Below are positions 5,131 to 5,755 of a stretch of DNA of 5,755 nt, piece after piece. The notes below the pieces were generated by a model that saw only the letters and a list, made by a program, of their open reading frames with translations, did no database searches and was not told where the DNA came from. A program made the translations under genes and the position numbers. The stretch spans positions 1 through 5,755 of the forward strand of contig JAAZOO010000115.1 of the NCBI GenBank assembly GCA_012797715.1, in the 5' to 3' direction. Position 1 is the stretch's first letter. Each line of letters opens with the position of its first letter. This stretch comes from Geobacteraceae bacterium (GTDB lineage: Bacteria > Desulfobacterota > Desulfuromonadia > Geobacterales > Geobacteraceae).

Positions 5131-5755
5131 ATGAGCAAGAAAATCGTCGTCATCGGCGGCTCCGCCGCCGGACCCAAGGCCGCGGCCCGGGCCAAGCGCC
5201 TGGACCCGACCGCCGAGGTCACCATCATCCAGAAGGCGCCCGAGATGTCCATGGCGTCCTGCGGCTACCCGTATTTCGTGGGCGGCGTGTTCAACGACCG
5301 GAACGCCCTGCTCAGCACCCCCTACGGCGAGGTGCGCGACCCCAATTTCTTCGTCAACACCAAGGGGATCACGGCCCGCACCGAAACCGAGGTGACCGCC
5401 ATCGACCGCGCGCGCAAGGTCGTCCAGTGCCGCGACCTGAAGAGCGGAGCGGTGGACGAGGTCCCCTACGACAAGCTGATCCTCGCCACCGGCGCCAGGG
5501 CCCGCAAACCGCCGGTTCCGGGCATCGACCTGGAAGGGGTAACCACCCTCCAGTCCATGCGCGACGCCGATTTCCTGCGCAAGATCCGCGACGAGGGGAC
5601 CATCAAGAAGGCGGTAGTAATCGGCGGCGGGCTGATCGGCATCGAGACCTGCGAGGCGCTCCAGCTGTCCGGCATCGACATCACGGTCATCGAGATGCTC
5701 CCCCAGATCCTGGTGTTCCTGGACTGGGAACTGGCTGAGCTGCTGGAGAATCATG
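5131..5755 (+). CDS. FAD-dependent CoA-disulfide/persulfide reductase-like protein, 5' part
   Basis: The N-terminal 208 codons of a pyridine nucleotide-disulfide oxidoreductase-like flavoprotein; the rest is beyond the right edge. It opens with an FAD-binding Rossmann motif, VVIGGSAAGPKAAARA (6-21), then SMASCGYPYFVGG (40-52), the SxxxCGxPY active site of the CoA-disulfide reductase/NADH-dependent persulfide reductase group. Cys44 is the expected redox cysteine, and this group uses a single cysteine in place of the CxxxxC pair. LATGARARKP (118-127) is the second FAD contact. VVIGGGLIGIE (162-172) begins the NAD(P)H domain. GGAGG (5117-5121) lies 9 bases before the ATG. Such enzymes reduce CoA disulfide or sulfane sulfur; some carry a C-terminal rhodanese domain, which cannot be judged here. 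NADH oxidase is an alternative. It is divergent from selD, with its own promoter and palindrome. Its third-position GC is very high. Confidence 0.85.
   Translation, partial: MSKKIVVIGGSAAGPKAAARAKRLDPTAEVTIIQKAPEMSMASCGYPYFVGGVFNDRNALLSTPYGEVRDPNFFVNTKGITARTETEVTAIDRARKVVQCRDLKSGAVDEVPYDKLILATGARARKPPVPGIDLEGVTTLQSMRDADFLRKIRDEGTIKKAVVIGGGLIGIETCEALQLSGIDITVIEMLPQILVFLDWELAELLENH

Noticed and set aside
4972..5754. A 260-codon minus-strand open frame
   Set aside because: It is the antisense shadow of the flavoprotein gene, rich in Asp/Gly/Val repeats, and runs through the promoter and palindrome.

Overview
The window looks like a GC-rich bacterial chromosome of the Geobacter/Desulfuromonadales kind. 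That assignment is inferred from the protein style and the selenium gene set, not from a marker gene. It contains two convergent gene groups, one divergent flavoprotein gene cut by the right edge, and a stem-loop-rich stretch cut by the left edge.

Left edge (1 to about 320): no convincing protein gene, but a dense series of hairpins best read on the minus strand. Its layout resembles the HEARO/OMEGA RNA that lies 5' of IscB/IsrB-type HNH nuclease genes in IS200/IS605-like elements. If so, the nuclease gene lies off the left edge. This is a candidate from recall and structure, not a proven call.

Plus-strand group (about 290-2054): a promoter-like site; a polytopic membrane protein made of two similar halves (HPP-like); a possible small ORF coupled to its stop codon; a hairpin-containing leader; and a short MoaE-like molybdopterin synthase large-subunit homologue. 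The MoaE-like protein lacks one of the usual active-site lysines. A strong hairpin at 2073-2105 separates this group from the next, which converges on it.

Minus-strand group (4912 down to 2128): selD, yedF, mnmH. SelD makes selenophosphate. MnmH (SelU) uses it to convert 2-thiouridine to 2-selenouridine at the wobble position of certain tRNAs. YedF is a TusA/DsrE-type protein that accompanies selenium genes and may handle sulfur or selenium. This is a compact selenouridine operon; no selA, selB or tRNA-Sec gene is visible here.

Right edge (5131 onward, plus strand): the N-terminal 208 codons of a flavin-dependent CoA-disulfide/persulfide reductase-like enzyme. It is divergent from selD and is preceded by a near-consensus promoter whose spacer is filled by a 28-bp palindrome, suggesting a dedicated repressor. 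Third-position GC is visibly higher in this gene and in moaE than in the selenium genes and the membrane protein gene.
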